Shown: positions 31,635 to 44,099 of the stretch, piece by piece
Position numbering within the stretch: the first letter of the stretch is position 1
How the letters are laid out: each line of letters begins with the position of its first letter
Origin: Dactylorhiza incarnata
Taxonomy: Eukaryota; Streptophyta; Magnoliopsida; Asparagales; Orchidaceae
Length of the DNA: 64,000 bases
NCBI GenBank assembly: GCA_033032865.1
Contig: JAWHQI010000121.1
Coordinates: forward strand, 744,001 to 808,000
Direction: 5' to 3'
Translations under genes and position numbers: made by a program
The notes under the pieces: generated by a model
The model's input: the letters and a program-made list of their open reading frames with translations, nothing else
Told to the model about the DNA's origin: nothing
Database searches by the model: none

Positions 31635-33469
31635 TGAAAGTGGAGATTAGATCTTAAGTTAACTCTAGAGGGGGGGGGGGGGGTGAATAGAGTTTAAAAC
31701 TTTTTCCCTTAGTTTTATTTGCGGAATTAAAAATAGTGTTATATATATGTGTAAGCAGAGTGATTAAATAAAAACATAATAAATAAAATCACACAGCACA
31801 GCACAAAGAAATAAACAATCACAGAGGACACAAGGAGATATAGTAGTTCCCCAATAAATCTGGGTACGTCTACTCTTCTACCACCCTTGGTAGGAATCCA
31901 CTAGGATTTTTGATAAGGTGCCTCACACCAAGGGATTTTCGATAAGGTGCCCACACACCAATGGGAGTTTGATCAGGTGCCCAAATCACCGATAAGCTTT
32001 TGATAAGGTGCTTAAAAACCACACAAGGATTTTTTGATAAGGTGTCTTGCCACCAGTGGGTAACACTTTTGAAGGGAGTATTAACCCTGTACAGAATGGG
32101 ATAGAGAGGGGTTATGAAGTTCTTCTCTGTCAAGATGTATAGAGAAGACTCTAGTGGATTTGATGTTGAAATGCTCCTCTGTCTGATATGAATTTTTTTG
32201 ACAGTTGATGTTGCTGGAGCTTTTCTCTTTGAAAGATTTGATCTTCCTGTAGCAGATTAAACTGAGATACAAGAATGCTTCAGTTTGTTGTTGCTCTTCT
32301 GAAGATCTGTGCTTGTTCTTCTTCTTCTTTCTTTCTTGATTCTTGCAGCAGGAAATCTGAGATGGCGTTGAAGATGTTCTCAGGAAAAATGTTTGCTGCT
32401 GGAGGAGAAAGATGAAGTTTTGTATTCGGAAAATGCTTTAACAGGAAGAAGAAGATCTGTTCTGTGTATATTTTTTTCTTTTATTCTTCCTGTATATTCC
32501 TTTTTCTTTCTTTTTCTGTACTGAAGATCTGTATTGATTCTGTCGTGAAAGCTGCATATTATTCTATAATATCTTCTTTATTCTTTCTTTTGAAATTACT
32601 GACAGAAATTAAATGCAAATCTCTTATCTTAAGGAATATAATATATCTGAAAGCATATTTCTGGGAACTGTACAGCTGCACGCCGTAATTTCTTTCCTTT
32701 TTCATGATTTGTCCTTTTCTGCTGGATGAGTCAACGGCTATAACTTAAATAATAAAGGAAATATATTTCCTTACTTGATCTGAAGAAAAGAGTCATTGTT
32801 GTCGTCGATCTGAGTTCAGAGAATGAGTAAATATAATATTCTGAAATTAATCTGCACTTAAATAATGTTTTCTTCGATCTGAATAAAATTCGTCGATCTC
32901 AGATTCGTCGACCTCAAGATTTTCGTCGAACACAACATTTAATTAGTCTCTCTGAGCTTCTGTTGAGATTTCGTCGAACGCAGACTGGAGTTCGTCGAAT
33001 GGAAAGATTCGTCGACCGCTGAGCCTGGATAAAATCGTCGACCGCTGAGCTTGAGCAAAAGCATCGAGCGCTGAGCTTGAGTAAATGCGTCGAGCACTGA
33101 GCTTGAGCAAAAGCGTCGAGCACTGAGCTGGGTTCTGTTCATCGACCGCTGAACCAATCTGTTAGTCCACCGCTGAATATAATTTAGTCGAGCGCTGTAC
33201 TTAGACAAAATTCTTCGACAGCTGAGACGGGTTCGTCGACCGCTGAGAACAAGCCTTAACGCGGAGAGCTTGCCGATCATCGAATGCAGATAGTCGTTCG
33301 TCGAATGCAGATAGTCGTTCGTCGAACGCAGAAATTGAATGAAATTTCTAGTTCTAACAGCCAAATTTCTTCCTAAACTCTTGACCCAAAAACTATACAT
33401 TGGGGTTAACTTGTCCTTAGTTAACATATAGTGATCCTAGCCCAAATCAGAAATAGGGTTGTTCTAACA
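31635..33469 (-). repeat. 5' LTR of copia B (1835 bp)
   Basis: Ends TGAAAGTG and TCTAACA. A 14-base G tract lies at 31670-31683 in the context CTAGAG...TGAATAG. GATAAGGTG repeats lie at 31900-32045. The U3 array of TCGTCGA and CGACCGCTGA words covers 32880-33330. No gene; the long ORF at 32939-33427 is a reading of this array. Confidence 0.9.
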
Positions 33470-33474
33470 CGGGG

Positions 33475-33582
33475 AGAATCTCCTTCCCGAACCTTGACAC
33501 TGGGGTCTGCCTCCCGGCCTCCACGGGGACCTATTTACTGGGATCTGGTACCTATTGGGTTTTCTCTAAACAACACATCAAA
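33475..33582 (-). pseudogene. G1 gag, short upstream piece
   Basis: Minus-strand frame LFRENPIGTRSQ, a stop, then GGREADPSVKVREGDS joins the frame at 14545 once copia B and one CGGGG are removed. The C insertion cuts it at 33583. Confidence 0.55.
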
Positions 33583-34950
33583 TGCGCCCAGCGGAATAAT
33601 TAAACAAGAATAACTCAAAAGAGTTTTGAATCTTGCGATTTCATGATTCAAAAAATAAATAATGCAACACATTGCAATATACCTGTGAGGGATTGATTTA
33701 ATACTCTACCAAAGTGCTCTAAAAATTAGATCCAGAAACAGTGGCTGAGTTCCAAGCCAAAAAGTGTATATGTGCCTCTATAGCAGTCCACACGAGCGAA
33801 GGAGAACCCCAAGCCTCTTGTCGAATAAGATCTGGGTCAGAGAAGGAGTGCCCTCAGCGTCTCCCACGGATTGCTAGATCTGACAAAGGGAGAGGCAGCG
33901 ACGGCGGACGGGATCTCGCGGAAAACTCTTGCGGAACAGTTCCACCTAAATCTCTAAAAAAGGTACTCTGGAAAACCTAATCGTTTCCCTGTTTATACCC
34001 AGGGGCATAAAATAAGATATCCACAGACCCAAGTCTTTAATAGGAGTATACAGTGAGTATCGCTGAGATCACTAAAATATTGTCGAGACGATCTCGATGA
34101 TATCATTGTGAAGATCCATATCGTCGAGACGATCTTGACGATATCGTCTTGATGATCCATATCGTCGAGACGATCTCGACGATATCGTCTTGATGACCTA
34201 TATAGAAGATCTCGACGATATCATCATGAAGATCTGTATCGTCGAGACGATCTCGATGATACCATCTTGATGCCTAAAATATCATCTTGACAATCAAGAT
34301 GATATCATTCAGCACTCAACGATACATCATAGGTGACAGTCGGTCATATTGTCGTGACCACTCGATGATATTCACAATATCGTCTTGATTACATGCCAAC
34401 ATGCTCCATACAATATTCATAATATCTGTGGAACATTTATCCGACTCGACTCAACTCCAATAAGTCATAGGATTGGTCCTTTACTCATATCCAATATGAG
34501 TAAGGCCAACATAATCTATCCTCCAACTTCTCCAAACACTCTTATGTGCGACCATATAGGCTCATATTGTGTTGGCTGTGTGACTAACTACTTGATCGCT
34601 TTGCGATCACCTTTGAAATACCAATAGTCTCCCACTTGATCACAAAGTATCAAAAAATTTCTCACAAATAATGAGCGGCATCTAGCAATACATCATTGCT
34701 ACCTAAGCAATAAGAGTTAATAACTCAGTAAGCCTTTTCTGGTCAATGTTTCAGTGTTATCATATCCCTTTGTCCCTTACATACAGATAGAACTAGAGGC
34801 ATGGACCGTATCACCCTCATAATTGTTCAATCCAAGTTTCTTGATCCAGAATAAACTTCCTGAAATTGGTGAGCTCAATATCATATATTGACTCAACCAA
34901 GCATGGCCATGCATTTCTCAATCTCATTCCATCAAGGGGCCCATGGATGT

Positions 34951-36139
34951 TGTTAAAATTATTGATTTGAATCGTTTAGGAGTAAACATGAGTTGCATCA
35001 ACTGAGTTATAGCCAAACAACCACAATGCCACACAGCAACACAAGAGACTTTATTGAATCACAAACTTCATTTACAGTGCGAGACATACATGGCGAGACA
35101 TGATTCATAAGAATCACGAAAGGGAGAAGAACAAAACACCAAAAAGCAAAACTGGCGGCTTGACAAAGCAGAGACCGCTCAGACCGCTCGAACTCCAGAG
35201 ATCGCCCGGCTTGTCCTGAGACCGCGCGAACAGAAACCGGACAAACCGCCAGCACTGCAAGACTGCACCTCAGACCGCACGAACTGGAGCTTTATTGGAA
35301 CGAAGAACTGAAGCTGTCTCCAGACCGCAACTCAGATAGCCTAACCGCTGAAGGTCGCCTGATCGCTGAGCTCGCTGCGAACAGCACAAAAACAAACATA
35401 AATCAGTTCACAGACATACCGCTGCAGAACTGTTTATTCAAGCCGCTGGGAATCACCAAAGAAGGAGACCGCAACCTGCTGACTGCAAACCTGCGAACAC
35501 AACAAACAGTCAACTCGCTTCCGAGACCGCTCGACCTCAAAGTTGAGACCGCATGAATTAACCCAGGCTTAGTTCTTACAGTTCTCGTTATGAATGATGG
35601 GCCATGCACCCCTATTTATAGGCGGGTAGACGGATGTCGTCACCGCACAAACCGGGATACATTCACCACCCATCAGATTGTCAGCGGTCTCACAAGATAG
35701 ACCGCGCGATCAGACCACTTGGACAACCTTCCATCCAAGACCGCAGAACAGCAGGCAGATCGCGCACAAGTCGCGCGAACACGATATCGCGCACAAGCCG
35801 CGCGGATACAAGAACGCTCCTTCCTTAGACCACCAGGAGCAAACTAAGAACCATTTGGCCGACTTCGAACAAGTCGCCAGATTGCCAAGCACCAAACACC
35901 CGGTCACAGCGGTTACATGAAAATAGACCGCCCAGTCTTCTGCAAAGGAGATAAACCATCCAAGTAGAACAACCCGGGATGAGACCGGAACAACTAGGAA
36001 CAAACCAGTCAATCAGCAGACCACCAGAACTAGACCGGCAGAACAGACTTGCAAAGCACAAGCGCAGACCGCGCGGTCTCTGCGGTCACCCAAAAACAGA
36101 CCGCCCAGTCACCTCCACTTCACTTTAATAATTTCAACA
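34951..36139 (-). repeat. 3' LTR of copia A2 (1189 bp)
   Basis: TGTTAAAA to TTTCAACA, with minus-strand TATAAATAG at 35612-35620 and many AGACCGC/GCGGTC words. Followed by the polypurine tract (minus CTTCAAGGGGGA). Confidence 0.9.
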
Positions 36140-39100
36140 CTCCCCCTTGAAGTGGGAAGTGGAGACTAGCCCGAGTAAACTCCGCAACCGTGTAAACGGT
36201 CCCTTTGCCAGCGGCTTTGTGAAGATGTCTGCGGCATTGTCCGCACTCCTAACATGCTCGACCATAAGAGATCCTCCCAACACCTTTTCACGAATGAAAT
36301 GGTGCTCAATCTCAATATGCTTGGTCCTCGCGTGACAGACTGGATTATTAACCAGCTTGAGAGCACTCTCATTGTCCCCGCGTAGCATAGTGGGACCTCG
36401 AACCTCCTCATGAACGTCCTCCACCAACCTCCTGAGCCAAACGGCTTCCTGAGCTGCCAAGGCCGAAGCCTTGTATTCCGCTTCTGTGGTAGATACGGAC
36501 ACCGAGTCCTGCTTTTTGCTGCACCAAGAAATAGCTGTGGGGCCCGTCATAAAGACATAACCAGACGTTGATCTCCGATCATCCACGTCTCCTAGTAGTT
36601 AGCATCCATGTATCCATGCAACTCCAAGCTTGACCCTCTCCTAAATAGGAGACCCGAATCAGAGGTCGACTTCACATATTTCAGAATACCTTTTGCCGCC
36701 AGAAGATGAGTCTTCCGTGGCTCCGCCATATACCGACTCACTTTGCCAACTGCCTAAGCAATATCAGGCCTCGTGATGGTCAAGTAGATCAAGCTACCAA
36801 CCAGAGATCGGAACACCAACGGATCAGATAAAACTCTTCCCTCATCCTTCCGAAGTTTATGATGCTGTTCCAGAGGTATAGAGCTGCTCTTCCCTTCCTC
36901 CATGCCGAATCGTTGAACGATCCGCTCCGCATATCCTGCCTGAGAAACGAGCACTCCGCTCTCCCGCCTCTGAACCTCGAGTCCAAGGAAATGGTGAAGC
37001 TCCCCCAGATCCTTCATCTCGAACCTGATAGCAAGCTCAGCTCTCAGCCTTGCTACTGCCTCCTTCGAGTTCCCAGTGACAATCATGTCATCCACATACA
37101 GCAGAACAATAACCATAAGTGCCCCCTCCTTCTTGACGAACAAGCTAGAATCATAGTCTGAAGCAAAGAACCCGCAGAATATAAGATACTCCGCGATCTT
37201 CCCATTCCATGCCCGAGGTGCTTGCTTCAACCCATATAAGGCCTTCTTCAGTTTGCAGACGTAGTCCGGACTATCCTCCGAGATGAAACCCGGTGGCTGG
37301 ATCATGTATATATCCTTGTCGATCTCGCCGTATAAGAAGGCATTCTTAACGTCGAGCTGCCAAATCTCCCATCCACTTGAAATCGCCAAAACAATAACAA
37401 ATCGGACCGAAGTCATCTTTGCCACTGGACTAAACGTCTCATCATTATCTTCTCCATATTGATGTGAGAATCCGCGAGCTACAAGGCGAGCCTTGCATCG
37501 CTCGATCGTGCCGTCAGCTTTCTTCTTGAGCTTAAAAACCCATTTGCATATCACAGGGGTAATGCCCTTGGGCCTGGGCACTAGAGACCAAGTCTCATTC
37601 TTCTTGAGAGCATCCATCTCTTCTTGCATAGCAATATCCCACTGCTTCACGCCTTTGGCTTCTCAAAGCTCGACGGCTCCCTTTCATCTAAGGGACCAGC
37701 GAAGAAACATGAGACGAAACTCACCATGTTTCCTCCTGTATATCGATCCGGTGGTTTAATAGTCCTCTTCGACCTCCTAAGAGGTTGCACCTGACTAACC
37801 ACCTCCTCAGCTGCTTCTTCTGTGCTAGCTCCTCTTCCAGATGAACTTGGAGCATCGCTCCCCCAACTTCCAGAACCTGAAGCCTCCATCTCTGAGCTTA
37901 ACATAACAGGAGCTCCTGGTGAACAGGCAACTCCACTTGAAGATTTTCCGCAGCCTTCCTTTCTTCATCAACCCTGCTCTCCGGTAGTTCAACTCCTGAA
38001 CTCCCCGTTTAGGAAGTCACCTCATCGAACACCACATCCCGAGATACAAAAGATCTTCGAGTTTCAGGATCCATGCATCTCCATCCCTTCTTCCGCTCAT
38101 CATACCCAACAAAGACTAGCTTCCTTGCTTTCGCATTTAGCTTTGTTCGAAGAGCATCAGGAATATGCACATAGCAGGTTGACCCGAACACCCGAAGATG
38201 TGCAACACTCGGCTTCTCCTTGAACATCAGTTCGTGAGGGGTCTTCATGTTGATAGGACTTAGAGGCATGCTGTTGATGACGTAAGCCGCACAAGACATT
38301 CCCTCCGCCCAAAAGGACTTTGGGATACTCTTGGCATGAAGCCAGCATTTGCAGGTTTCCATCAGATGGCAGATCTTCCTCTCCGCAATGCCATTTTGCT
38401 GTTGAGTATGGGCATAAGTGAGCTCTCTCCGGACGCCGTGTTTCCCGCAAAAACTTGAGAACTCACCAGAGGTGAACTCCCCACCATTGTCAGTTCTCAA
38501 TTTTTTCACCCGCAGGCCTAACCGACCTTCCACCAGCTCCTTGAACTCCACAAACTTCGCAAAGGCTTCTGACTTCTCTTTCAGAAAATACACCCAGACA
38601 TATCTGGTGTAATCGTCAATCAACACCAACATATATTTGTTGCCTCCAAGGCTTGGGGTGGCAGTCGGTCCCATCAAATCACCGTGAATGCACTTCAAAG
38701 GCGCTTTGCATCTTGTTTGTGATTTATCAAATGGAAGTCGATGAGACTTACCAAACTGACATCCAGCATAAACATGACCGTCTCCATAAGAGGACAAGCT
38801 AGGCAAGCCCTTGACAAGGCCCCTTACCACCATAGCCTTCAATTTGTCCATGCCAACATGCCCCAACCTTTCATGCCAGATAGCCGTGCTATCGTTGGTC
38901 TTCATCTTATCAACATAGGTACTTGTCGATAAAACGAATAAGTCCTTCACCGACTTTCCAACATGGATAACATCTCCCTTTATCTCCGGTTGAGTTTTAA
39001 GAAACTTCACTTCTGTTGGGCCAAACAGAACGTGATAACCGGCATCGACTGCATTGGTCACGGAGAAGAGATTCTTCTTCATACCAGGCACGTGATAAAC

Positions 39101-40219
39101 ACTCCTCAAGGTGAGTGGACCCTTATCACTGCTCAAAGAAACAACTCCTTCTTGTTCTACTGCATGAACAGAATTATCAGCCGTAATGATAGCATCGTTA
39201 CCTGAGTAAGGCGCCCAATAAGAGAACTTTGATTCATCCCCGGTGAGATGATGTTCACACCATGAATCAACAATCCAATTCTCTTCGAAGTTGATGGCAG
39301 CCAAGGCCTTAACGGGCATCACCGTCATATTAGCTACAAAGGCTCCTCCCCATCCAGCTTTATCAGACTTTGGCTTCTCCTTCTCCGCTACATCTCCTGA
39401 CTGAAGATTAACCCGGCAATCCTTCTAGAAGTGGCCGGTCTTATTACACCTGAAGCACCTTGTTCCCTCTCCCTTCATCTTCCCATCAGACTTAGAAGCA
39501 TAACCTCTATCCTGCTGAACTGAAGTAGAGGGTCCATCCTGACCTGGCTTCTTCTTCTCCCACTTCTTCTTCTTCTTTCCAGAGAACAACACATCACTAT
39601 CTCCCCCAGAGATAGAAGTCCCCGCCATCTGTCTAGCCAAAATTTCCTGCGAAGCAAGTAAGTTCTCCAGCTCCAACAGAGATGGTTGATTTGCCCAACC
39701 TTGGACTGAAGTCACAAAGGCAAGATACTCCTTCCGCAACCTGCGGACAATATGCCTCTTTAGTTTTGCCTCTGATATGGGCTCATCAGGGTCCAATGCA
39801 GAAATCTCTACTGTGAGGTTCTTCATCTTGAGAAAGAAGGTAGAAATAGAAAGATCACCTTGAGAGGCCTTCGCCAACTCATTTTCAAGAAACTGTAGCT
39901 GAGCTACATTCTTCTTATTAAACAACCCATCCAAAGACGTCCAAATCTCAGCAGCAGATTTACATCCAATGATGTGATCAAACATCTCTGGTGAGATAAC
40001 CCTCATGAGAGTGAACTCTGCCTTAGCATTAGTCTTCCTCCAAAGTCTCACCTCTGCCATATTATCTCCTGCTAGAAACACCTCTTGTATGTCTTCTCCT
40101 CCAACTATCTCCCATAGATACTCGCCAAGTAAGTAACTCTCCATACATGACCTCCATTTCTTATAGTTAGTCGATGTAAGGAGTTCAATACCAAGCCCTC
40201 TTGCGTATCCACCTTCCAT
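36134..40219 (-). pseudogene. Copia A2 gag-pol polyprotein, broken by stops and frameshifts
   Basis: Gag starts at 40219 (MEGGYARGLG) and is open to a TAG at about 39422 inside the zinc knuckle (CFRCNKTGHF then stop). Protease-integrase is open from 39328 to 38009 with DSWCEHHLTG, where Gly after Asp-Ser has become Trp, and integrase RTDNGGEF and QQQNGIAERK. A TAA at 38006-38008 replaces the Tyr codon seen in A. A frameshift lies near 37650. RT (37650-36754) keeps LLYVDDMIVTGN; a TAG follows at 36751. RNase H is open from 36586 to the LTR. Compared with A, damage is at different places, so the two decayed separately. Confidence 0.9.
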
Positions 40220-40296
40220 AGCAATCTATGTGGTCTCTTCTTCACAAAGACGATGGCAACTCAAGTGGATCACTGCTTATCCACTCCAACAACCTA

Positions 40297-40308
40297 GCTC
40301 TGATACCA
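40297..40308 (-). other. Primer-binding site of copia A2
   Basis: Minus-strand TGGTATCAGAGC directly after the LTR end; initiator tRNA-Met type. Confidence 0.8.
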
Positions 40309-41495
40309 TGTTAAAAATTTTGATTTGAATCGTTTAGGAGTAAGCAGGAGTTGCATCAACTGAGTTATAGCCAAACAACTACAATGCCACACAGCAACAC
40401 AAGAGACTTTATTAAATCACAAACTTCATTTACAATGCGAGACATACATGGCGAAACATGATTCATAAGAATCACGAAAGAGAGAAGAACAAAACACCAA
40501 AAGCAAAACTAGCGGCTTGACAAAGCAGAGACCGATCAGACCGCTCGAACTCCAGAGATCGCCCAGCTTGTCCTGAGACCGCACGAACAGAAACCGGACA
40601 AACCGCCAGCACTGCAAGACCGCACCTCAGACCGCACGAACTGGAGCTTTTTTGGAATGAAGAACTGAAGTTGTCGCCAGACCGCAACTCAGATCGCCTA
40701 ACCGCTGAAGGTCGCCTAATCGCTGAGCTCGCTGCGAACAGCACAAGAACAAACATAAACCAGTTCGCAGACAGACCGTTGCAGAACTGTTTATTCAAGC
40801 CGCTGGGAATCACCAAGGAAGGAGACCGCAACCTGCTGACCGCAAACCTGCGAACACAACAAACAATCAACTCGCTTCCGAGACTTCCCGACCTCAAAGT
40901 TGAGACCACACGAATTAACCCAGGCTCAGTTCTTACAGTTCTCGTTATGAATGACGGGCATGCACCCCTATTTATAGGCAGGTAGACGGATGTCGGCACC
41001 GCACAAACTGGGATACAGTCACCACCCGTCAGATCGTCAGCGGTCTCACAAGGCAGACCGCGCGATCAGACCACTTGGACAACCTTCCGTCCAAGACCGC
41101 AGAACAGTAGGCAGATAGCGCACAAGTTGCGCGAACACGAGACCGCGCACAAGCCGCGCGGATACAAGAACGCTCCTTCCTTAGACCACCAGGAGCAAAC
41201 TAAGAACCATCTGGCCGACTTCGAACAAGTCGCCAGATTGTCAAGCACAAACCGCCCGGTCACAGCGGTTACATGAAAATAGACCGTCCGGTCTTCTGCA
41301 AAGGATATAAACAATCCAATCAGAACAGCCCTGGATGAGACCGGAACAACTAGGAACAAATCGGTCAATCAGCAGACCGCCAGAACCAGACCGGTAGAAC
41401 AGATTGATAGAGCACAAGCGCAGACCGCGCGGTCTCTGCGGTCACCCAAAAACAGACCGCCCGGTCACCTCCACTTCACTTCAATAATTTCAATA
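40309..41495 (-). repeat. 5' LTR of copia A2 (1187 bp)
   Basis: Near-identical in length to its partner, with TATAAATAG on the minus strand at 40968-40976 and the same AGACCGC word arrays. Confidence 0.9.
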
Positions 41496-42123
41496 GATGT
41501 AACTCATGTCATATAGGAGGACAAATCCCATATCTGTCCACACACAAACACCTAAATGAATCGTAACATACCCAATAACCACTGTTATCATCAACCTTCT
41601 TCAAGAAAGACTTTTGATGGCATCAAAGTACGCTCTTCCTCACTTGATGAACGTTGTGACTTCAGGTCAAAGAACCACAAACACCATTGCCATATGAGAA
41701 CTACTTGTGACACGTTCATATAACAATCCACAAAGTAGTCTCATGGTGGCTCTGTCCAGTACAACTTGTTCACTAACAAGTACCCATGTGATGACTTGAT
41801 ATCACAATATCAAGACCTGTGAGAACCAGCCATTAGTCAACACATATGCTAGTCTTAATGCACCATCATTGCCCTTGCTTCTAAGATGATACACCGACCA
41901 GGGACTATTTAAGAATGAAGCTTCTTATAAACATAAGCCCTCACATTCAAGTCACGTACTTGAATTCCTATGGAAGAAAATATTCTAAGGGCATTTAATA
42001 TGTTAATTATTCTATCATATAGAAACAGTTGACATAACAAAAGAACTTGCCATAAATGTAACATGAAATATAGAATACTCTATTCATCACATGAATAAAA
42101 ACCAACACAAATACAATCCACAA

Positions 42124-42227
42124 GACTCCCACTAGAGATGATCATTCAGGTATCTAATACCCATTGATCTAGTATGACAATCATACTTTCTCTATGCGAG
42201 GGGTTTCATCAGTGGATCTGCAATATT
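42124..42227 (-). pseudogene. Copia C RNase H, last residues
   Basis: Minus-strand frame ANIADPLMKPLA, a stop, then KYDCHTRSMGIRYLNDHL: the usual C-terminus of a copia RNase H (consensus ADPLTKPL). Cut at 42228 by the D LTR. Confidence 0.65.
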
Positions 42228-44002
42228 TGTTGGGAACAATGCCCAGCAATGTTTTTGATTTGAAGAAGTGCTCAGAACAATGATAAAGTACAATGTGTAT
42301 TTGATGTGCATTTGGTGTGACATGAATAGGTCAGAATATCTCACTCATCATCATATAAGAATCAAAGCTCATTACAGAATGTAGGCCATATGTCCAGTCC
42401 TCCACTAATCTCACTAAGTCCAAAATCGTCGAGAAGGACTAGACATATCGTCGAATAAGTAATCATATATCATTTAGACTACTCACAGGAATCAGCAATA
42501 GATTCATGATAGTTATCATCGAGATGATAAGGATAATTGAACGATATCGTTGTGACACCAAAGTATACAAGATGATATCGTCGTGAGAACAAGAAGAATT
42601 GAACAAGTTACAGTATCGTCATGTCAACAAAATCACACGACGATATCATTATAAAGTCTGATATAATAATGCTCTTCAGAAGACTTGAGTTAAAGTGTTC
42701 AGCTAAGTCGACGACATCGTCGTAAGGAAGCCTTGTCATCAAGCAGTCTAAGGCAGAACTCATGATGAGATTTGTAGCTAAAGTGTTGCTTATCGTCAAG
42801 ATGATCAAGACGATATCGACGAGAAGCAAAATGATCAAGATGATATCAATGAGAAGCAAGATTATCAAGATGATATTGACGATAAGTAAGAATGATCAAG
42901 ATGATATTGTCGATAAGGGGTGGTGATTTCAATGACATCATCAAGAAAACCTCAAGTCGACAAGATGTTCACGATGACATCTTTAAGATGACTTCATGTC
43001 ATCGTGAGGGCAAGGCTAGCCGAGATAATACCAATATCGGTGAGATATCCTTCTCTGAAGAGGACTTGAGAAGACTTGAAGAATTATCTGAGTCCAATAT
43101 GGATCAGCGTGACGGCAAGCTCAGTCGTCGAGATGGTGCCAACATCGTTGAGATATCGCAAATATCGTAGAGACAGATCAAGACAATTCAAAACACGCTG
43201 ACTGCATTTAATATCGCCGCATGATTGTCCAATCAGCGCATGCCGTTAAAGAATGAGCCACTGACACTTAAATGACATTTGAGTAGACCGTTAGACGGTT
43301 CCCCAATCATATAAAAGGGATAAGTGTTTGCCCTAAGAAGAATCGAGAGACGCAATCGCAAAGAATACGAAAATTAATCTAACAGTAAAGGCAGCTGTGA
43401 AGAAAGAACAACTACCCGAGAATGAAATGATCTTACTCCGTGTTCTCCAAGTTTCAATCCAGCAACATCGACTGATAAGTATTATTCCAGATTCAAGAAA
43501 GGATTGAAGTGAAATCTGCACTCAGCAAATCAAGATCTAAAGTATTCTCTTCAAGTCAAGAAGCCAATTTTATCAGGCTAAAGAAGAACCTTTCAATCTT
43601 TATTTGTAGGGTTTTGACAAGCCTGAGGTGTAGGATCTGTTCATAGATCTGAGTTTATAAGGCATGAGGGCCTGAGCTTTGTAGGGCTTGAGGGCCTGAG
43701 CTTGTAGGGCTTAAGAGCCTGAGATTGTAGGGCTTGAGGGCCTGAGCTGTAGGGCTTGAGGGCCTGAGTATTGGATGAGGTTTGCCGACCCTAGCACACT
43801 GCTAGATAGGCGCAGAGGGACAGTGGAGTACTCTAGACACTTTGTCTAGGGGAACCACTATAAATCTCAGAGTACGTTTCTGTGATGTGGTTTATTTCCT
43901 AAACCATTAAACTAGAACTTACACACAAGAAAAAAGGGCTAAAAGATTTTAAAAGACTTATTCACCCCCTCTAGGTTAATTGGCAATATCCCAAAACTAA
44001 CA
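42228..44002 (+). repeat. 5' LTR of copia D (1775 bp)
   Basis: Starts TGTTGGG and ends AACTAACA. U3 (42430-43160) carries palindromic words like GACGATATCGTC and GATATCGTCG. TATAAAAGG is at 43310-43318. Five tandem GGGCTTGAGGGCCTGAG-like units lie at about 43660-43770, and TTCACCCCCTCTAGG at about 43961. Confidence 0.75.
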
Positions 44003-44004
44003 AG

Positions 44005-44016
44005 TGGTATCAGAGG
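44005..44016 (+). other. Primer-binding site of copia D
   Basis: TGGTATCAGAGG two bases after the LTR end. Confidence 0.8.
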
Positions 44017-44099
44017 TAGGTTGTTCAAAGGAAGCCTAACAGCTTGAACAGATCTGCCATTGGGTGTGTCAAACCATCAGCTCAAAAAGTTAAAGCTTT

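Larger units (their letters stand above)
14546..33469 (-). mobile_element. Copia B: SIRE-like Ty1/copia element, split by F and S
   Basis: LTRs 14546-17737 (with S inside) and 31635-33469, TSD CGGGG at 14541-14545 and 33470-33474. Without S and its duplicated target the left LTR is about 1836 bp against 1835 bp on the right. The interior is gag, an in-frame UAG, pol, then a 3' region with several purine tracts. F sits in gag. The tract TATTCACCCCC(n)TCTAG near the LTR end and the tRNA-Met primer site suggest the SIRE/Maximus group; lineage is by resemblance only. Confidence 0.9.
5504..33582 (-). mobile_element. G1: Tat-like Ty3/gypsy element, the base of the nest (interrupted)
   Basis: Three pieces read in order on the minus strand: gag 33582-33475, gag continued 14545-14137, then protease, reverse transcriptase and RNase H 7690-5504. 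They join exactly across copia B (TSD CGGGG) and copia A (TSD GATCC). Copia E cuts off the downstream part at 5504 and copia C the upstream part at 33583, so neither LTR of G1 is visible. Protease DNGSS and RT strings such as CVDFSLLNKACPK and SYKMMPFGLKNA are typical of the Tat lineage. Confidence 0.75.
34951..41495 (-). mobile_element. Copia A2: second copy of the A family (6545 bp)
   Basis: LTRs 34951-36139 and 40309-41495, TSD GATGT at 34946-34950 and 41496-41500. The outer end has mutated from CAACA to CAATA. Gene order and sequence follow copia A throughout. Confidence 0.93.
33583..42123 (-). repeat. 3' LTR of copia C, about 2 kb, in two pieces (33583-34950 and 41501-42123)
   Basis: Removing A2 and one GATGT gives a continuous LTR. 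A minus-strand TATAAAC is near 33993. Upstream, 34080-34390 is packed with palindromic GACGATATCGTC and CGTCGAGACGATC words. The exact right-hand start (near 42123) is uncertain. No gene found; the ORF at 33741-33980 has no recognisable feature. Confidence 0.55.
33583..42227 (-). mobile_element. Copia C: 3' LTR and RNase H tail only (A2 inside)
   Basis: A minus-strand Ty1/copia remnant: the end of RNase H (42227-42124), a polypurine tract with AGTGGGAG, and a long LTR split by A2. The left LTR end (TGCGCCCAGCGG, 33583) is inferred from the TG rule and the end of G1 gag sequence. D enters at 42228, so the rest of C lies past D, outside the window. Confidence 0.6.

Noticed and set aside
32939..33427. 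162-codon ORF in the B LTR (and its twin at 17207-17695)
   Set aside because: It is an LTR word array read in frame; both LTR copies show it only because they are duplicates.
34080..34400. Regularly spaced palindromes resembling a CRISPR array
   Set aside because: The words are short, irregularly spaced and lie in an LTR of a plant retroelement; no unique equal-length spacers.
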